Shown piece after piece: positions 13,223 through 20,880 of a stretch of 30,796 nucleotides of DNA. The stretch covers positions 1 to 30,796 of the IMG/VR virus record IMGVR_UViG_3300012353_000006, one strand, 5' to 3'. The notes below the pieces were generated by a model, which had not been told where the DNA came from, ran no database searches, and saw only the letters and a program-made list of their open reading frames with translations. The position numbers were made by a program, and so were the translations under genes. The stretch comes from a virus. Position 1 is the first letter of the stretch, and the number at the start of each line of letters is the position of its first letter.

Positions 13223-14473
13223 ATGACATGCTGTTTTAGTTCAACCCCTCTTTCTGGAATTATAACTATTCCAGCTGGCGCTAATATTCAGACGTACGTG
13301 AACGCCAATCCCGCTGGCACGACATACCAGTTGTCTGCTGGGACCTACACCGGCCAAACGGTATGGCCAAAATCAGGAGACAACTATTATGGGGCTGGTG
13401 GACTGACAACCATTCTTGATGGCGGAGGTGGCGCGTCTGAGCATCATGCCTTCGCCGCTTACAGCGGCGTTATCAACGTCACCATCGACGGCTTGGTGAT
13501 TAAGAACTACGTTGATTCTCCAGACCAGAATTACACCCGTGGTGTTCTCAACATCTCGCCGGCTGACCCTGGCTGGACGCTGAGAAATTGCGACATTGGT
13601 CCGAATGTTGGCGTTGGTGTTGAAGTCGTGACCGGAATGACGGTCAGAAACAATAAGATTCACGACAACAGCTGGCTTGGAATTAATGGATATACTGGCT
13701 CAACCAATATATTAGTTGATAACAATGATATTTACAATAATAACACGGCACACCTCTCGCCATTTGGTCCAAGTGCTTATGCCGCTGGCATCAAGCTATA
13801 TAACATAAGTTACATAACGTTGTTGAACAACAAGATTCACGGCAACTATGGAGCTGGATTGTGGTTTGACCATGATTGGCACCACGTGACTGTTACCGGT
13901 AACGAAATATTTGGACATCTCCGAGATACATATAATACAAATAACGCAGGTGTTGGTTTATGGTTCGAAACTGGGCTATCTGGCGGTTCCTATCTAAGCA
14001 ACGTCGTAAATAACAACTACATTCACGATGAAGACGTTGGGGTGTTGATTTCAACGTCCAGCGATATTGATTTCCACCATAATGCTATGGCTGGATGTAG
14101 AATAGCTACTGTCCGCGCATTCGAGGAGCCGCGTGGCACCGGCGCAAATGGCGTAACATGGCAGGAACAGCATGTCCATATTCACGACAACTGGTTTGCT
14201 TATTCGCAAGGCGTGAATAGTCAGAGAGATACAGGATCTGGATTCCTTTGGTACAATCAGGATAATACTTATACTAATAATACTTACTACATCAATTGTG
14301 GCTCGAGCGATTTCGCCTATGAGGGCGAGCGTTATGTGGATAACAATGGCACACTCAGAAGCTACACGTCATGGCAGTCGCTGACATCGAATCCAGATAG
14401 CACCTCGACATTCAACTGTGGTCAGACAACGTTGCCTGTCGGGGTGGGGCCAAGAGGGGGGTATATTGGATAA
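13223..14473 (+). CDS. Right-handed parallel beta-helix protein (tailspike or depolymerase-like)
   Basis: 416 residues. The N-terminus IPAGANIQTYVNANPAGTTY then LSAGTYTG is the entry strand pattern of pectate-lyase-like beta-helix proteins. It is followed by many solenoid turns with Asn ladders: VNVTIDGLVIKNY, MTVRNNKIHDNSWLGI, ILVDNNDIYNNN, ITLLNNKIHGNYGAGLWF, VTVTGNEIF, NNYIHDEDVGVLIS and others. No signal peptide. The active site is not identifiable by eye, so either polysaccharide cleavage or binding is possible. AT-rich, with many AAT/ATA codons, like the flanking methyltransferase genes. It lies among tail-connector genes rather than with the other spikes. Confidence 0.75.
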   Translation: MTCCFSSTPLSGIITIPAGANIQTYVNANPAGTTYQLSAGTYTGQTVWPKSGDNYYGAGGLTTILDGGGGASEHHAFAAYSGVINVTIDGLVIKNYVDSPDQNYTRGVLNISPADPGWTLRNCDIGPNVGVGVEVVTGMTVRNNKIHDNSWLGINGYTGSTNILVDNNDIYNNNTAHLSPFGPSAYAAGIKLYNISYITLLNNKIHGNYGAGLWFDHDWHHVTVTGNEIFGHLRDTYNTNNAGVGLWFETGLSGGSYLSNVVNNNYIHDEDVGVLISTSSDIDFHHNAMAGCRIATVRAFEEPRGTGANGVTWQEQHVHIHDNWFAYSQGVNSQRDTGSGFLWYNQDNTYTNNTYYINCGSSDFAYEGERYVDNNGTLRSYTSWQSLTSNPDSTSTFNCGQTTLPVGVGPRGGYIG

Positions 14474-14485
14474 TAAGAGAGAATC

Positions 14486-14665
14486 ATGATGCCGAGCAAG
14501 ACGCCGAAACAAGCGCGATTCATGGCTGCCTGTTCGCATGGGGCCGGTTATCCGAGCTGCCCGCCGTCGAATGTGAGCAAGGAGTTCAACAACGCCGACA
14601 AGGGCGGCCGCATGTTGGCCAAGAGTGCGAAACCGCATTTACCGCCGAAACGTGGCTATAAGTGA
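14486..14665 (+). CDS. Small conserved phage protein (KxxxQxRFMxAxxH ... EFxxADKG)
   Basis: 59 residues. The pattern SKTPKQARFMAACSHGAGY then VSKEFNNADKGG matches, from memory, a family of roughly 60-80 residue phage proteins of unknown function with 'kskaQhrfM.a.a......vp..vakeF..aDkg'. Three Cys residues. The Lys/Arg-rich end (PHLPPKRGYK) suggests binding to nucleic acid or an acidic surface. Often encoded among tail genes, as here. The stop overlaps the next ATG (TGATG). Confidence 0.68.
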   Translation: MMPSKTPKQARFMAACSHGAGYPSCPPSNVSKEFNNADKGGRMLAKSAKPHLPPKRGYK

Positions 14666-15222
14666 TGTGCAACAAAGACTGCATCAACTTCGTGGCCAGC
14701 CGTGTGCACGATGGTGAAATATTCGGTCGACGCATACTTGAAGTTGGATCGAGAGATGTAAACGGCTCTGTTAGGCCAGCAATCGAGGCACTGAAGCCAA
14801 GAGAATATATTGGTATTGATATAGAACGTGGAATTCGTGTCGATCGACTAATTAATGCGCTTGATATCTTAAACGTTTTTGGTGAAAATAGCTTTGATGT
14901 CGTGATTTCCACAGAGATGCTGGAACATGTAGAGGATTGGCGAACTATAATTAACAACATGAAACGTGTTCTTATTCCTGGCGGTATCATTTACATAACA
15001 ACTAGATCGGAGGGATTTAAATATCATAACTATCCACACGATTTCTGGCGATATAGCATCAAAAATACCAAAGCCATATTCTCAGATTTTGAACAAGTGG
15101 AAGTGGTGCCTGATCCATCCTGCCCAGGAGTATTTGTAAAGGCGCGGAAGCCGCTTGACTTTCATGAGATTGATTTGAGCGGAATTGAACTAAGCTCCTC
15201 TCTTAAAGAGAAGAGAACATGA
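14665..15222 (+). CDS. Class I SAM methyltransferase, Methyltransf_11-like
   Basis: 185 residues from ATG 14665 (a GTG one codon earlier is also in frame). SAM motif I: LEVGSRDVNGS at residues 25-35, with YIGIDIE at 48-54 giving the acidic ribose-binding position. Motif post-I and IV: FDVVISTEMLEHVEDW. Then RVLIPGGIIYITTRSEGFKY and YPHDFWRYS, characteristic of a methyltransferase group common in surface-polysaccharide clusters and some phages. The end CPGVFVKARKP is conserved there too. The substrate is unknown; a sugar, lipid or small molecule is more likely than DNA because there is no target-recognition domain. AT-rich like the 11791 enzyme but not similar to it, so two independent cargo enzymes. 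Confidence 0.85.
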   Translation: MCNKDCINFVASRVHDGEIFGRRILEVGSRDVNGSVRPAIEALKPREYIGIDIERGIRVDRLINALDILNVFGENSFDVVISTEMLEHVEDWRTIINNMKRVLIPGGIIYITTRSEGFKYHNYPHDFWRYSIKNTKAIFSDFEQVEVVPDPSCPGVFVKARKPLDFHEIDLSGIELSSSLKEKRT

Positions 15223-15236
15223 TTAAGTAGCATGCT

Positions 15237-17255
15237 GTGGCACTTCTGCAAGCAACATATCCGATAGCGCCGAAGGGCCTCGCGACCAACTTCGAGGAAA
15301 CAGCCCTACCCCCGGACTACGCGCTGCGGTTCAAGAACCGCTTCATCAACGCGGCTGGCGGTAGCGAGAAGCGTCAGGGCCTTGTCAAGCACAGTCCCGC
15401 CATACCAGGTGCACCAAATGTCACCTCCCTGCATGAGCTGGTCAACAGCCGTACCGGAGATGCGACGCTGCTCGCCGCCGGTGATGGTCGTATTTACCGC
15501 TACGAGGCGGTGACATCTGCATGGGTAACGGCGCTCGATAGTGGCTTTAGAGATGTTACTTACCAGTCCGTACAGATGGTCGATCGGCTGATTTTCGTGA
15601 ACGGCACCAGCCGAAATATGTACACCAAAGACGGAACCATTTTCACCACGCTCGATCCGATAATCGACGAAGATCAGGCCATCTCGCCGACCAACTCGAC
15701 GCAGCTTGTGATCTCGAATACGACGGCCGGTGGTGGCGATCTGAGTCAGCGTGGCGCGACCATCAATGATGTTGTCTTCAACCTGACGGTGCCTGGCCTC
15801 GCGATGATCACTGCGGTTGGTTCCGCAACCGCGACGCATACGACGATAGGTGGCCAAGGTCCGGGGAATCATTACCAAATTCTCGATTATGTCGAATTGA
15901 ACATCATTCCTCAGGATGGCGGTGGAGAAGATGACAACGTTGCTATTGCAGGATCAGGAAGCGGCGTTAATACAATAACCGTGTCTGGTATGACAAATTG
16001 GCCATCTACAAATATCCGTGTTGGAGACTTTATTTATAATACGACACGTAATCTTGTGACCATCGTTACCGCTATTTCCAGCGGTTCTTTAAGTGTTGGT
16101 GGTATAGGTGGCCAAGCTTCTGGCGATAGCCTGACGTTCCACAAGTCTGCCATGCCGATCGCCAAACGCGCCCACGTGCATTACGGCAGATTATTCTTGA
16201 TTGACAGCCGTGATCGCCATCTCGTCCGCATCAGCGGCCCCGATGATCCCACGGACATGACGACCTCGAGCGGTACGCTCCAGAGCATCACGTTCAGTTT
16301 CGGTTCCCAACAGCCGACTGGCGACATCATCAAGACAATGGCCAGTTACCAGCGGTTCTTGGTGATGTGCGGCAATAGCTTTACACTCCTCTTCGAGGGC
16401 ATCGATCCAATCGTCGATGATGCGACCGGCAGCAAGGATTTCAGTCCGGCAGGCATGTTTCCGCAGGGGGCCCGCTCGCCGCAGGGTTTAGCGACCATCG
16501 GCAACGATGTCGTAATCATCTCTGATGACGGCGTGCAAAGCTTCTCATACCTACCGCAGAGCGGTGGCAGCGGACTCGGCCAAGAGAACTTGTCTGAGGC
16601 ACTCAAGAATACGCTGCGCACGTTGATCGCCACCACGAACGAGGCGGATATTATGGTGTTCCATTATCCGAAACGTTCATGGGTGTGCTTCAAAATCGGT
16701 ACGCAAATTTTCGTCTACAACTACACGCCATATTTCGGAACGGCATTCATGGGGGCTAGTCCGCAAGCAGCATTCTCGCCGCAACCGACGCGCGGCAGCT
16801 GGTCGCTATTCGATGGCAAGTTCGCGCAGCAGAATGCGTTTCTAACACGGCAGGATGGCACGTTGATTTGCGCGGGTGCTGGTGGACAGGTCTATCAGTT
16901 CGACGCGGGTACTTATGACGATGATGGCACCACCTACGCGACAGAATATCAATCCGGATGGCTGACATTGGACGAGCCGCAACGCTCGTTGCAGGTGAAG
17001 CAGGGACATTATATCCAGCCGGCGTTTCATGTTGGTGCTTCGATCGTCTACACGATTACCGCCGAGGCGCCGTTCGAGGTAGAGAGTCAGGATACAGTGA
17101 CTGTAACGGCGGCTGGCCCAGCTATCTTCGACAAGAAGTTTCCGTTACGTTGGCGCGGCAAAGAAATGCGTCTGACGATCACGACGAGCGACCAGCTGGG
17201 GCCCGACATCGTGTCCAGGTTCACGCTGTTCATCAACAGGGGCGGTATCCGATGA
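15237..17255 (+). CDS. Tail hub/nozzle protein (P22 gp10 / T7 gp12-like)
   Basis: 672 residues, GTG start with only a weak ribosome site. The beginning ATYPIAPKGLATNFEETALP then ADYALRFKNRFINA-type segment (PPDYALRFKNRFINAAGGSE), followed by KRQGLVKHS, is the typical opening of phage stabilisation/tail-hub proteins ('N.....p...a...knf....G....R.G......'). The rest is beta-propeller-like: repeated LLAAGDGRIYRY, VDRLIFVNGTSRNMYTKDG, GRLFLIDSRDRHLVRISG, IKTMASYQRFLVMCGNSF, NDVVIISDDGVQSFSY. The C-terminal domain is beta-rich. This protein would form the distal tail channel below the adaptor. Confidence 0.78.
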   Translation: MALLQATYPIAPKGLATNFEETALPPDYALRFKNRFINAAGGSEKRQGLVKHSPAIPGAPNVTSLHELVNSRTGDATLLAAGDGRIYRYEAVTSAWVTALDSGFRDVTYQSVQMVDRLIFVNGTSRNMYTKDGTIFTTLDPIIDEDQAISPTNSTQLVISNTTAGGGDLSQRGATINDVVFNLTVPGLAMITAVGSATATHTTIGGQGPGNHYQILDYVELNIIPQDGGGEDDNVAIAGSGSGVNTITVSGMTNWPSTNIRVGDFIYNTTRNLVTIVTAISSGSLSVGGIGGQASGDSLTFHKSAMPIAKRAHVHYGRLFLIDSRDRHLVRISGPDDPTDMTTSSGTLQSITFSFGSQQPTGDIIKTMASYQRFLVMCGNSFTLLFEGIDPIVDDATGSKDFSPAGMFPQGARSPQGLATIGNDVVIISDDGVQSFSYLPQSGGSGLGQENLSEALKNTLRTLIATTNEADIMVFHYPKRSWVCFKIGTQIFVYNYTPYFGTAFMGASPQAAFSPQPTRGSWSLFDGKFAQQNAFLTRQDGTLICAGAGGQVYQFDAGTYDDDGTTYATEYQSGWLTLDEPQRSLQVKQGHYIQPAFHVGASIVYTITAEAPFEVESQDTVTVTAAGPAIFDKKFPLRWRGKEMRLTITTSDQLGPDIVSRFTLFINRGGIR

Positions 17256-17419
17256 GACAGGTTGACGTGTATGGAAGACTAAATACAGGTAATCTAACAG
17301 AGCGTCCGCTATCAAAGATAGAATTCTCTCCAGCGGACCCATGGGGGACATGGTACGAATCTACAATATGTGATGCCGTGATCGCGGCATCATGGCATGT
17401 TTGGGCGGAGCAACACTGA
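17252..17419 (+). CDS. Small unknown protein coupled to the tail hub
   Basis: 55 residues, ATG overlapping the hub stop (ATGA), TGA overlapping the next ATG. An open frame continues upstream in the hub gene but is a shadow. Contains several Trp (PWGTWYES, AASWHVWAEQH) and a short basic N-terminus (RQVDVYGRL). AT-rich. Unknown family. Confidence 0.5.
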   Translation: MRQVDVYGRLNTGNLTERPLSKIEFSPADPWGTWYESTICDAVIAASWHVWAEQH

Positions 17420-17595
17420 TGAAATTCGATTTCGCTGTATTCACGACAGACGAAGACACCTGCAATCTTCCATTACCAGTCGAGATGAGCAAGATCACTG
17501 ATGTTGCTAATGGCATTGGCCATTTCACCTGTGCGCAGGATATCGAAATTGCCAATTGGATTATCAAGATCACCAAAATACTGACTCTGAGGTAG
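17419..17595 (+). CDS. Small unknown protein before an internal virion protein
   Basis: 58 residues, coupled by TGATG. Begins MKFDFAVFTTDEDTCNLPLP and ends in a hydrophobic helix (ANWIIKITKILTL). No known motif. The stop-start chain with neighbours is the main evidence. Unknown function. Confidence 0.5.
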   Translation: MKFDFAVFTTDEDTCNLPLPVEMSKITDVANGIGHFTCAQDIEIANWIIKITKILTLR

Positions 17596-17602
17596 CAAAG
17601 CG

Positions 17603-18289
17603 ATGCCGTTTCCCTTTGCCGCTGCACTGATGGGCATGTCGGCTGCTGGTTCCATCGGCAGCATGTTTGCCGGCGGCGGCATGCAGGGCATGGGCCGCAT
17701 TCAGCGCACTCTCCAGGCGCAGGTAAATGCTGCGAGTGCTGCGCAACGCTACTTCCAGGCTGCTGGCGACGTAACCAATCCGCTGTTTCGGCAATCAGCG
17801 GCAATGGAAGAGAGTCGCCTGCGACGTGCCATTTCCGAAGGTGTGATGGGTAGTCAGCTCATGGCGCGTAAGGCCCGTGCACGCGGGGTGTATGCCGGCG
17901 TTCGGCCGGAGCGCGAAGACGAAGCACGCAATCTCGCAATGGGTAAGCTATTTCAACAAGCTAGTGAGCAGGCGGGCGGGCTTGCGCAGCAACGGCTCAT
18001 GGCGACTGGCCAGGGTATGTTGGGCGTCGCCCAAGGTTACGGCCAGGCTGCTGGTGGTGCGAGCGGATATGCGCAAATGGCCACCGCTGAGAGCGTCGCC
18101 AATCAGATGAAGTACCAACGAAGCTTCGATATTCTGGGCCTCGCTGGCGAGAGCATGGGCGGTGGCCAGCAACTGCGCAGTATGTTTGCCCCAAGCGGGC
18201 AAATGTCCAGCTATGTCAATCAGGCACCATGGGCGCAGTTCTCCGGACTGCGGCCGGCTACGCAGCCGCAATTCTCATGGATGAGATGA
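17603..18289 (+). CDS. Putative internal virion (ejection) protein, Gly/Ala/Met/Gln-rich
   Basis: 228 residues. The N-terminus is a hydrophobic Gly/Ala segment (FAAALMGMSAAGSIGSMFAGG), and the body consists of helices rich in Ala, Gln, Met and Arg (RTLQAQVNAASAAQRYFQAAG; MEESRLRRAISEGVMGSQLM). The end is disordered (APSGQMSSYVNQAPWAQF). Such amphipathic low-complexity helices and the position just downstream of the tail hub are characteristic of podovirus internal core/pilot proteins ejected with DNA (P22 gp7/gp20/gp16 or T7 gp14 types). There is no transglycosylase motif. Last gene before a 123-base gap. Confidence 0.65.
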   Translation: MPFPFAAALMGMSAAGSIGSMFAGGGMQGMGRIQRTLQAQVNAASAAQRYFQAAGDVTNPLFRQSAAMEESRLRRAISEGVMGSQLMARKARARGVYAGVRPEREDEARNLAMGKLFQQASEQAGGLAQQRLMATGQGMLGVAQGYGQAAGGASGYAQMATAESVANQMKYQRSFDILGLAGESMGGGQQLRSMFAPSGQMSSYVNQAPWAQFSGLRPATQPQFSWMR

Positions 18290-18362
18290 TGCTTTCCACC
18301 ACCTATTGTGTTGAAATTATGGGGTGCAGCCCACTCGCCGAATCGTAAAAATTAACGTAGAG

Positions 18363-18395
18363 TGGGCCGTTCCGGGTACGATCCGGAACGGCCCA
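18363..18395 (+). terminator. Strong perfect hairpin without U-tract in the gap after the internal virion protein
   Basis: GGGCCGTTCCGG (18364-18375) pairs perfectly with CCGGAACGGCCC (18383-18394) around a 7-base loop. The flanking T18363/A18395 add a 13th pair. It sits in the largest gap of the late region (18290-18412). No T-run follows on + (AATTGG) and none follows immediately on -, so it is not a canonical intrinsic terminator. It may attenuate, protect or mark processing of the transcript. A GGAAAGG ribosome site for the next gene lies only 5 bases beyond it. Confidence 0.5.
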
Positions 18396-18412
18396 ATTGG
18401 AAAGGTATTTAC

Positions 18413-18673
18413 ATGCGTAAAGTAATGCCGACGCCGCGCGTCGTCAACGACGACGAATTCTCTCATGGTAGAGATTGGAGTGAGTCACGCCAAATCTGCC
18501 GAAGATTGGGCTGCAATAATACATGGAGGCGCATTAGCGCGCGTCCCGACAAGATATATTGCTGTCGGTCGTGCAAAGATGAGGAACGAGATTTTCGCCG
18601 TAAGACGCGACGAAAATATTTCTCGAGATCGTCTGCGCAATTTCCCCTGCCTTTGGGGGAGAATGCACGATGA
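18413..18673 (+). CDS. Small zinc-finger-like protein
   Basis: 86 residues from ATG with GGAAAGG 7 bases upstream. A GTG 51 bases upstream lies at the hairpin and is unlikely. Cys at 29 and 34 (CRRLGC), then Cys50-Cys51-x2-Cys54 (YCCRSC), could make a zinc ribbon. The following segment is very basic (KDEERDFRRKTRRKYFSR). Such proteins often bind nucleic acids. First gene after the hairpin-containing gap, and coupled by ATGA to the next gene. Confidence 0.6.
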   Translation: MRKVMPTPRVVNDDEFSHGRDWSESRQICRRLGCNNTWRRISARPDKIYCCRSCKDEERDFRRKTRRKYFSRSSAQFPLPLGENAR

Positions 18674-18975
18674 AAAAGCCATCGCGGAGTGTTTGGCAGC
18701 CTGGTCAAACGAATTTCGAGCTTCTTCACCCTAATGGGGCGCCATATGAATATCCTTCGTATCCGCCGAGTAGAAAGCCGCCCAAGACCACAGCGAGGGA
18801 GCGCTGTGCGAATGAGTATGTCCGTAGGCGCTGGCGAAGAAACAACAACACTCCATCCGTGCGAGAGCAAGTTCTCACATGTGAGTTCGATCCAGATACA
18901 GGGGAGACTTGGGAGGAATTCAAAGCAAAATTGGCTGTATATGATAGATGCATAGAGAGCGGTGGAAAGAAATGA
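18670..18975 (+). CDS. Unknown protein, Pro/Arg-rich
   Basis: 101 residues, coupled to both neighbours by ATGA overlaps. N-terminal half is Pro/Tyr-rich (LHPNGAPYEYPSYPPSRKPP), the middle very basic (RERCANEYVRRRWRRNNN), the end acidic and helical (FDPDTGETWEEFKAKLAVYD). No recognised domain. The charge separation suggests a small adaptor or binding protein. Confidence 0.55.
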   Translation: MKKPSRSVWQPGQTNFELLHPNGAPYEYPSYPPSRKPPKTTARERCANEYVRRRWRRNNNTPSVREQVLTCEFDPDTGETWEEFKAKLAVYDRCIESGGKK

Positions 18976-19118
18976 GCTGGAAAGATAAAGCCGAGAAGCG
19001 CATTGATGCCGTGATGAAGCACGCCGAGAGCTGGGACGAGCATCGGTGGGCTGATTGGTGGCGCAAGGAGCTGGAACGGCAACGCAAGGATCAGTCGAGT
19101 GCCTCAAGACGGGTTTGA
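18972..19118 (+). CDS. Small Trp-rich helical protein
   Basis: 48 residues from the ATG that overlaps the previous TGA. One charged amphipathic helix with five Trp (SWKDKAEKRIDAV, ESWDEHRWADWWRKELERQ). It overlaps the next gene by 20 bases. Not recognised. Confidence 0.5.
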   Translation: MSWKDKAEKRIDAVMKHAESWDEHRWADWWRKELERQRKDQSSASRRV

Positions 19119-20583
19119 ATCAAGCTTATCTGCCGAGGATCAACCGGCCGGACCGCCGATGCCGTCCGAGGTTGCCACATCGCGCATCTTCGACTCGATA
19201 ACCGCTGGCCTTATTCACGACACACCATCTCCGGATGAAATTTTCCGGGCCATCCGGACGATGCCGGTCATCAATCCGCTGGCGATCATGCGCGGCCAGC
19301 AGACCGGGCCCGAGATGCTGCCCTCGACCATCCTCAAGGCGCAGCGCATGTCAGCGGTAAAGGAACGTGCGCAACTGCTGGCGCTGCTGCAGGATACACA
19401 GCAGCATGACATGCAGCGACAGCGACTCGCCACCGAGCAGAGTCGCCTAGCCTTCGATGTGATGAAGCAAGCTGCGGCGCAAGGCAATGCCGCAGTCGGC
19501 GCCATCTATAAGACATTCTCCGATATCGCCCCTGGCATGGACCCCGACCAGGCCAATCACTGGCTCGAGGGGCTGATGAAAGAAGATGTCAGCCAGGGTT
19601 TGCCAAACGAGGCTGCGGGCCGTCAGATGGCTCTACAGGCGCTTGTCAAGGCCGGTGGCCTCAAGGCCAAGCAGAAGCCGCAAGGCACGCCCAGCGGCTT
19701 TATTCGAGACGAGGCGGGCAATCTGATGGCTGAGCCCGGTGGTCCCGAAGACCCGCGCGTTATTCGTCAGCAGGCCGAAGCGCGGCATATCGCTACCGCC
19801 GGCGGCGGAGGTGGTGGAGGTGGCGGTGGATTTTTCGCGCCGCAGATTCTGCCGATTCAGACACAGGAACGTAATCCCGATACCGGTGAGTTGATGACGA
19901 CGACCAGCTATATGGCCGGCATCAAGCCGAAAGGTGGGGCACCATATGCCGCGCCGCTTGCCGGCGCGCCGCAGGCGGTCAAGACCAAGCCGCTGGCTAT
20001 GGCAGAAGCGGGCCGAGTGCAGGGAACGCGCCAAGGCGTCGAAATTGTCGATCAGATCGAGCAGCAGGTATTGCCCGAAGGCAAGCTCGACCGTGGTGTG
20101 CTGGCAGGTGCGACTGCCGCTCGGCATGGCGCGCCCGGTATTGCTGTGCCCGAGGGTGCGCTGGTCAACCAGCGCATTCTGCAGGCCATGGACCCTTATG
20201 TCCGGGCGACGACCGGTGCGGCTCTCAACGAGCAGGAACTCAAGAATGCAAATCAGATGTTTGCGCCAGGCGTTGGCGACAGCGAGGCGCAGGTCCGCGA
20301 CAAGCTGAGCCGGTTGCGCGACTTCCTGAGCGGCAATCTATCGTTGATGGGCATGGTGCTGCAGCCAGGATCGCCAGCATATCAGGGGATGTTTTCGCAC
20401 CAGCAATCACATGCACAACCGCCAGCTGGATATTACCCCACTCCGCCAGCTAATTCCCCACCAGGGGTGTTTGGGCCGCCACCAAGTCAAAGTTTTGCTA
20501 ATCCGGCAAATTCTCCCGTGACAGCACCTGCTGCACCTGCTAAGGTTCGGAGGTTCAATCCGTCAACTGGGAGAGTAGAGTGA
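19099..20583 (+). CDS. Putative internal virion (ejection) protein with polyglycine linker
   Basis: 494 residues, GTG start within the preceding gene. The N-terminal half is helical and Gln/Ala/Met-rich (AQRMSAVKERAQLLALLQDT), interrupted at about residues 234-243 by a ten-Gly run. Then a segment with the QERNPDTGELM and RGVLAGATAARHG motifs, a helical ATTGAALNEQELKNANQMF region, and a Pro/Ser/Gln-rich tail ending VRRFNPSTGRVE. That 'rryNpatG.iE' end and the helical, low-complexity composition recur in phage internal/DNA-transfer proteins. Position between two other ejection-like proteins supports the role. No lysozyme motif. Confidence 0.65.
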   Translation: MPQDGFESSLSAEDQPAGPPMPSEVATSRIFDSITAGLIHDTPSPDEIFRAIRTMPVINPLAIMRGQQTGPEMLPSTILKAQRMSAVKERAQLLALLQDTQQHDMQRQRLATEQSRLAFDVMKQAAAQGNAAVGAIYKTFSDIAPGMDPDQANHWLEGLMKEDVSQGLPNEAAGRQMALQALVKAGGLKAKQKPQGTPSGFIRDEAGNLMAEPGGPEDPRVIRQQAEARHIATAGGGGGGGGGGFFAPQILPIQTQERNPDTGELMTTTSYMAGIKPKGGAPYAAPLAGAPQAVKTKPLAMAEAGRVQGTRQGVEIVDQIEQQVLPEGKLDRGVLAGATAARHGAPGIAVPEGALVNQRILQAMDPYVRATTGAALNEQELKNANQMFAPGVGDSEAQVRDKLSRLRDFLSGNLSLMGMVLQPGSPAYQGMFSHQQSHAQPPAGYYPTPPANSPPGVFGPPPSQSFANPANSPVTAPAAPAKVRRFNPSTGRVE

Positions 20584-20879
20584 GGTACACAGCTTTCGAC
20601 ATCGGTTTGATTGTCGTGGTGGCAATTATGGGCGTGCTGCTGCTGGTCGGATGTGTCGACGCACGTGCCAGCGATGTCGACGATTGCCGGGCGCTATCGC
20701 GTACCGAAGATGGCTTCTGGCGGTGTATGGAATACAAGCAGCGTCAGGAAGCGCAGGATAATGCCATCTGGAGTCAGGTGTTCAGCCAGCCGGTACCCAA
20801 TCCGTTGGCATATATGCCGCAGCCGCGCCAGCAGACGACATGCTACACGGCCGGATACGGCGCCGTGACGTGCTACTGA
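20580..20879 (+). CDS. Predicted lipoprotein
   Basis: 99 residues, GTG start overlapping the previous stop (GTGA). A hydrophobic signal core (IGLIVVVAIMGVLLLVG, residues 8-24) ends in the lipobox LVGC with Cys25. The remainder is polar and holds further Cys residues (DDCRAL, WRCMEYK, TTCYTAGYGAVTCY). The N-terminus has only one Arg, which is weak for a signal peptide but workable. Lipid-anchored phage proteins may act in superinfection exclusion, as spanin subunits or as moron functions. It is encoded between two ejection-type proteins, so a helper role in the envelope is possible. No lysis genes are adjacent. Confidence 0.6.
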   Translation: MRYTAFDIGLIVVVAIMGVLLLVGCVDARASDVDDCRALSRTEDGFWRCMEYKQRQEAQDNAIWSQVFSQPVPNPLAYMPQPRQQTTCYTAGYGAVTCY

Positions 20880-20880
20880 A

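Noticed and set aside
15306-15878. 190-residue minus-strand frame inside the tail hub gene
   Set aside because: Arg/His-rich shadow of a GC-rich coding region with clear plus-strand protein features.
18286-18348. 20-codon frame coupled by ATGA to the internal virion gene
   Set aside because: Too short to judge, no composition signal, and it ends in the gap before the hairpin. Chance is likely.
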